A stretch of DNA of 64,000 nt from Pseudomonadales bacterium (GTDB lineage Bacteria; Pseudomonadota; Gammaproteobacteria; Pseudomonadales; UBA5518). Below are positions 59,731 to 64,000 of this stretch, in pieces. A model generated the notes under the pieces. The model was not told the origin of the DNA and searched no databases. It saw only the letters and a program-made list of their open reading frames with translations. A program made the translations under genes and the position numbers. Numbering within the stretch: the stretch's first letter is position 1; each line of letters starts with the position of its first letter. The stretch spans positions 1-64,000 of the forward strand of contig JAJVIG010000010.1 of assembly GCA_022072145.1 (NCBI GenBank). Direction: 5' to 3'.

Positions 59731-59853
59731 GTTCGGCCTGCGGCCGAACATTTCGGATGTCCGGGCACAGCCCGGACCGGGCGATGTCCGCGTAGGTTCG
59801 GCCTGCGGCCGAACGGGTTTGGCACCCATGTCCGGGCACAGCCCGGACCTGCG
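59726..59853. repeat. Repeat locus 2: same two-hairpin family as 46023-46199 (units about 59726-59778 and 59791-59853)
   Basis: CGTAGGTTCGGCCTGCGGCCGAAC twice, GTCCGGGCACAGCCCGGAC twice. Confidence 0.92.
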
Positions 59854-59881
59854 GGAACATGTACGGGTGCGGTGTGGAACC

Positions 59882-60577
59882 TCAGGCGCGGCCGCGGTAG
59901 CGCTCGTGCAGCAGTTTGACGCGCTGCACGTAGGTGCGGGTCTCGGCGAACGGCGGCACGCCGCCGTACTTCGCTACCGCGCCGGGGCCGGCGTTGTACG
60001 CGGCGGTCGCCAGCGTCACGTCGCCGCGGTACTGCCCGAGCAGCATCGCCAGGTACTTCACCCCGCCGTCGATGTTCTGCTGCGCCGCGAACGGATCGGC
60101 CACGCCCATGTCGCTCGCGGTGCCGGGCATCAGTTGCATCAGCCCGATCGCGCCCTTGCGCGAGACCGCGCTCGGGTTGAAACCCGACTCGGCGTGGATC
60201 AGCGCGCGGACCAGCGCCGGGTCCACACCGTGGCGGCGCGCGGCGGCGGCGATCTGCGGTGAGTATTCGTTGGTGAACAGCCGCGTCGCGCGCCAGTTCA
60301 CCTTCGAGTTCGGGTCGCAGGCGTAGCAGGAGAACTCCATCACGCTGAACGAGCGCTGGCGCGCCGGCACCTTGTCGGTGAACGCCACCACGCCGTCCTG
60401 CTGGCGGTAGGTGTAGACGCGGTAGCGCGGCGCCTCGTCGGCGACGTTGCCGAAGCTGTTGGGTTTGCCGGCGGCGTCGGTCGCCGCTGCCTGCAGCGGC
60501 AGCAGCACGGCCAGCAGCGCCGCCAGCGTGCGCCGGAGCGGGCGGGAAAGCGTGGCGGAGTGGCGGTGAGCTTTCAT
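59882..60577 (-). CDS. Lytic transglycosylase (SLT domain)
   Basis: ALIHAESGFNPSAVSRKGAIGLMQLMPGTASDMGV; ATAAYNAGPGAVAKYGGVPPFAETRTYV. Confidence 0.95.
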   Translation of the reverse strand: MKAHRHSATLSRPLRRTLAALLAVLLPLQAAATDAAGKPNSFGNVADEAPRYRVYTYRQQDGVVAFTDKVPARQRSFSVMEFSCYACDPNSKVNWRATRLFTNEYSPQIAAAARRHGVDPALVRALIHAESGFNPSAVSRKGAIGLMQLMPGTASDMGVADPFAAQQNIDGGVKYLAMLLGQYRGDVTLATAAYNAGPGAVAKYGGVPPFAETRTYVQRVKLLHERYRGRA

Positions 60578-60686
60578 CGCACTGGGTGATGGTGTCCGGC
60601 CTGGTGTCCCAAGGTTAGCCCATCTGCTTGTGCTGGCAACCGTCGGCTGCCGGCGGCGTGATCGTGCGCACGCGCTCTGCCGCTGA

Positions 60687-63077
60687 TCAGTCACCGCCGG
60701 GCCAGGTCCAGTCACGGATCTGCGGCGGGTCGATGCCGTGCGCGTGCGCGTAACGCAGGCAGTCGAAGCGCCGGTCGCGCAGCTGCTGCTTCGCGTGCGC
60801 CCCGCGCGCCTGCAGGCGCGGCACGCGGTCGATCACGTCGATCGCGAGGCTGAAGCGGTCCACCTCGTTCTCGATCGCGAGTTCGAGCGGGGTGTTGATG
60901 TTGCCGCGTTCCTTGTAGCCGCGCACGTGCAGGTTGGCGTGGTTGGTGCGCCGGTACGCGAGGCGGTGGATCAGCCACGGGTAGCCGTGGAAATTGAAGA
61001 TGATCGGCCGGTCGAGCGTGAACAGGCTGTCGAAATCGCGCGCCGGGAGCCCGTGCGGGTGCTCGGTTTCCGGCGTCAGCGTGTACAGGTCCACCACGTT
61101 CACGAAACGCATGCGCAGGTCCGGGAACAGCTCGCGCAGCAGCGCCACTGCGGCCAGCGCCTCGCGCGTGGCGGTGTCGCCGCAGCCGGCGACCACCACG
61201 TCGGGTTCGCTGTCGCGGTCGTTGCTCGCCCATTCCCAGATGCCTATGCCCTGCGCGCAGTGGCGCAGCGCCGCGTCCATGTCGAGGTACTGCAGGTGCT
61301 GCTGCTTGTCGCAGACGATCACGTTGATGCGGTCGGTACTGGCGAGGCAGCGCTGGGCGACCGCGAGCAGCGAGTTCGCATCCGGCGGCAGATAGATGCG
61401 CGTGACCTCGGGGCTCTTGGTCACCACCACGTCGAGAAAACCGGGATCCTGGTGCGTGAAGCCGTTGTGGTCCTGCCGCCAGACGGTCGAGGTGATCAGC
61501 AGGTTCAGCGAGGATACCGGCGCTCGCCACGCGATGCGCTGCGCGGTGGCCAGCCACTTCGCGTGCTGGTTGAACATCGAGTCGATCACGTGCGCGAAGG
61601 CCTCGTAGGTCGACAGGAATCCGTGGCGACCGCTCAGCAGGTAGCCCTCCAGCCAGCCTTCCAGCGTGTGCTCGCTGAGGTATTCCATCACGCGCCCGTC
61701 GCGCGCGAGTTCGCCGCCGTCGGCGTCCTCGGGCAGCAGCGAGGCCAGCCAGGTCTTGCCGCTGGCCTCGTAGACCGCGTCGAGCTTGTTCGAGGTGGTC
61801 TCGTCGGGGCCGAACACGCGGAAATTGCCGGAGTTGGCGCGCAGCACGTCGCGCAGCAGCGCGCCCAGCGGGCGCGTGTTGCCGGCGCTCGTGCGTCCGG
61901 GTGCGCTCACAGGCACTGCGTGCGTGCGGATGTCGGGCAGCCGCAGCGGCCGGCGCAGCAGGCCGCCGTTGGCGTGCGGGTTCGCGCTCATGCGGCGTGT
62001 CCCGCGTGGCAACAGCGCGCGGAGCAGTGGCCGGGGGAATCCGTCGCCATCGAACAGTTCCCCGGGCCGGTACGAGCGCAGCCACTGCTCGAGCATGCGC
62101 AGTTGCTCCGGATCGTCGCGCACCGCGCCGAGCGGCACCTGGTGCGCGCGCCAGGTGCCCTCGATGCGGTGGCCGCCGACGTGTTGCGGCCCGGTCCAGC
62201 CCTTCGGCGTGCGCAGCACGATCATCGGCCAGCGCGGGCGCTCGACCGATGCGCTCCCCCGCGCGGCTTGCTGGGCGTTGCGGATCTGGTGCAGGCAGGC
62301 ATCCAGCGCGTCGGCCATCGCCCGGTGCATCGCGGCCGGCTCGTCGCCCTCGACGAAGTGCGGGGTCCAGCCGTAGCCGCGCAACAGGGCCTCGAGTTCC
62401 TCGTGGTCGATGCGCGCGAGTACCGTGGGGTTGTTGATCTTGTAGCCGTTGAGGTTCAGCACCGGCAGCACCGCCCCGTCGCGTGCCGGGTTGAGGAACT
62501 TGTTGCCGTGCCAGGCCGTCGCCAGCGGGCCGGTCTCGGCCTCGCCGTCTCCTACCACCACGGTGACCAGCAGTCCGGGGTTGTCGAAAGCGGCGCCGAA
62601 GGCGTGCGACAGCGAGTAGCCGAGTTCCCCGCCCTCGTGGATCGAGCCCGGCGTCTCCGGCGTGCAGTGGCTGCCGATGCCTCCCGGGAACGAGAAGCAG
62701 CGGAAGAACTCGCGCATGCCGTCGCGGCCCTCGCCCCGGTCCGGATAGACCTCGCCGTAGCTGCCCTCGAGCCAGGCCGGTGCCAGCACGCCGGGAGCAC
62801 CGTGGCCGGGGCCGGCGAGGAAGATCGCATCGAGGTCGTGCGCGACGATCAGCCGGTTCAGGTGCGCCCACGTGAAGCTGAGCGCCGGGCTCGCGCCCCA
62901 GTGCCCGAGCAGGCGTTGCTTGATGTGCGCAGGCGCCAGTGGCTCCTCCAGCAGAGGGTTGTCGCGCAGGTAGATCATGCCGGCGGCGAGGTAGTTGCAG
63001 GCCCGCCAGAACGCGTCCACGCGCGCGAGTGTGATGTCTTCGGTGGCGTCGACGCCCGGGTTGCGCTTCGGCTCCAT
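60687..63077 (-). CDS. xfp: Phosphoketolase
   Basis: [87 protein letters not shown]. Confidence 0.96.
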   Translation of the reverse strand: MEPKRNPGVDATEDITLARVDAFWRACNYLAAGMIYLRDNPLLEEPLAPAHIKQRLLGHWGASPALSFTWAHLNRLIVAHDLDAIFLAGPGHGAPGVLAPAWLEGSYGEVYPDRGEGRDGMREFFRCFSFPGGIGSHCTPETPGSIHEGGELGYSLSHAFGAAFDNPGLLVTVVVGDGEAETGPLATAWHGNKFLNPARDGAVLPVLNLNGYKINNPTVLARIDHEELEALLRGYGWTPHFVEGDEPAAMHRAMADALDACLHQIRNAQQAARGSASVERPRWPMIVLRTPKGWTGPQHVGGHRIEGTWRAHQVPLGAVRDDPEQLRMLEQWLRSYRPGELFDGDGFPRPLLRALLPRGTRRMSANPHANGGLLRRPLRLPDIRTHAVPVSAPGRTSAGNTRPLGALLRDVLRANSGNFRVFGPDETTSNKLDAVYEASGKTWLASLLPEDADGGELARDGRVMEYLSEHTLEGWLEGYLLSGRHGFLSTYEAFAHVIDSMFNQHAKWLATAQRIAWRAPVSSLNLLITSTVWRQDHNGFTHQDPGFLDVVVTKSPEVTRIYLPPDANSLLAVAQRCLASTDRINVIVCDKQQHLQYLDMDAALRHCAQGIGIWEWASNDRDSEPDVVVAGCGDTATREALAAVALLRELFPDLRMRFVNVVDLYTLTPETEHPHGLPARDFDSLFTLDRPIIFNFHGYPWLIHRLAYRRTNHANLHVRGYKERGNINTPLELAIENEVDRFSLAIDVIDRVPRLQARGAHAKQQLRDRRFDCLRYAHAHGIDPPQIRDWTWPGGD

Positions 63078-63094
63078 GGTGCGGTACTCCTCGT

Positions 63095-64000
63095 TCAGGT
63101 GGCGATCAGCGCCGCGACTTCGCGCGCGATCTCCAGTTCCTCGTTGCCCGGGATCACCAATACGGCGACGCGCGAGGACGCAGCATGAATCGCCATCCCG
63201 ACAGTTCCATGACACGCCGCGTTGCGCGCGGCGTCGAGCGCGATGCCGAAGCCCTCCAGCCCGGTCAGGATACGGGCCCGGATGCGCGCGTCGTGCTCGC
63301 CGATGCCGGCCGTGAACACCAGCGCGTCCACGCGCCCCAGCGTGGCGAGGTAGGCGCCGATGTACTTGCGCACGCGGTAGCAGTACATCGCGAGCGCGCG
63401 CCCGGCATCGGCATCGCCGGCATCCGCCAGCGCGTGCACCGCGCGCATGTCGTTGCTGCCGCACAATCCGTGCAGTCCGCAGCCGTGGTTCAGCGTGTGC
63501 TCGAGCTCGTGCGACGCCACCCCCGCGCGCAGCAGGTACAGTAACACGCCGGCGTCCAGATCCCCGGCACGCGTGCCCATCACGAGCCCTTCCAGCGGCG
63601 TCATGCCCATCGAGGTATCGATCGCCACACCGCCGCGGATGGCGGTGGCGCTGGAGCCGTTGCCGAGGTGCAGCGTGACCAGGTCGAGCGCCTCGAGCGG
63701 CTTGCCGAGCAGTGAGGCCGCCTCGCGGCTGACCTGGCGATGCGAGGTGCCGTGGAAACCGTAGCGACGGATCCCTCGCTCGCGCCATGCCTGCGGCAGC
63801 GCGTACTCGCGCGCCTCGGCCGGCAGCGAGTGATAAAAAGCGGTATCGAACACCGCGACCTGCGGGCGCCGCGGCAGTTGCTCGCGCGCGAGTTCGATGC
63901 CGAGCCGGTTCGCGGGGTTGTGCAGCGGAGCGAGTGCGTCGAGTTGCTCGAGCGTGGCGAGCGCGGCGTCGTCGATCAGGGTCGCGGCGTGGAAGTGTTC
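63095..64000 (-). CDS. ackA: Acetate kinase (5' end beyond window)
   Basis: [76 protein letters not shown]; frame open to base 64000. Confidence 0.95.
   Translation of the reverse strand, partial: EHFHAATLIDDAALATLEQLDALAPLHNPANRLGIELAREQLPRRPQVAVFDTAFYHSLPAEAREYALPQAWRERGIRRYGFHGTSHRQVSREAASLLGKPLEALDLVTLHLGNGSSATAIRGGVAIDTSMGMTPLEGLVMGTRAGDLDAGVLLYLLRAGVASHELEHTLNHGCGLHGLCGSNDMRAVHALADAGDADAGRALAMYCYRVRKYIGAYLATLGRVDALVFTAGIGEHDARIRARILTGLEGFGIALDAARNAACHGTVGMAIHAASSRVAVLVIPGNEELEIAREVAALIAT

Noticed and set aside
60738-63188. 816-aa plus-strand ORF opposite phosphoketolase
   Set aside because: Shadow ORF over a conserved enzyme; no recognisable motif.

Overview
This is a GC-rich, proteobacterial-type chromosomal window, densely coding, with no rRNA, tRNA, CRISPR array, IS element or prophage that I could recognise by eye. 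Main blocks: (1) about 1-22 kb, an acyl-CoA catabolic island with four CaiB/BaiF family III CoA-transferase/racemase genes, three crotonases with different active sites, an acyl-CoA dehydrogenase, an acyl-CoA ligase, SDRs and an AtuA-like protein, interrupted by a Cu+-type P1B ATPase and a quinohemoprotein (PQQ + cyt c) dehydrogenase; (2) 22.1-26.8 kb, a minus-strand five-gene operon with every junction overlapping by 4 nt, including two uncharacterised proteins; (3) 27-43 kb, a PbgA/YejM-like sulfatase, a GH19 protein, an SbtA-like permease, a propeller/LLM/SLC13-RCK operon, a truncated sulfotransferase remnant, DUF1254 + P450, and a frameshifted K+ channel; (4) 42.8-46 kb, a GIDE-like/LemA pair and msrPQ; (5) 46.2-53.3 kb, a six-gene Hyf/Ehr-like membrane complex whose large subunit lacks the [NiFe] cysteines, divergent from a small RHH regulator; (6) porin, DUF3187, FeSOD, DUF3943, a phytoene-desaturase-like oxidoreductase, a lytic transglycosylase, and phosphoketolase plus acetate kinase. 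Two observations stand out. One is the cysteine-less Ehr-like complex with its divergent AT-rich promoter. The other is a two-hairpin repeat family found at two loci, whose terminal CGTAGG/CCTACG motifs supply the stop codons of flanking genes. Family calls are from reading the translations; no database search was run.
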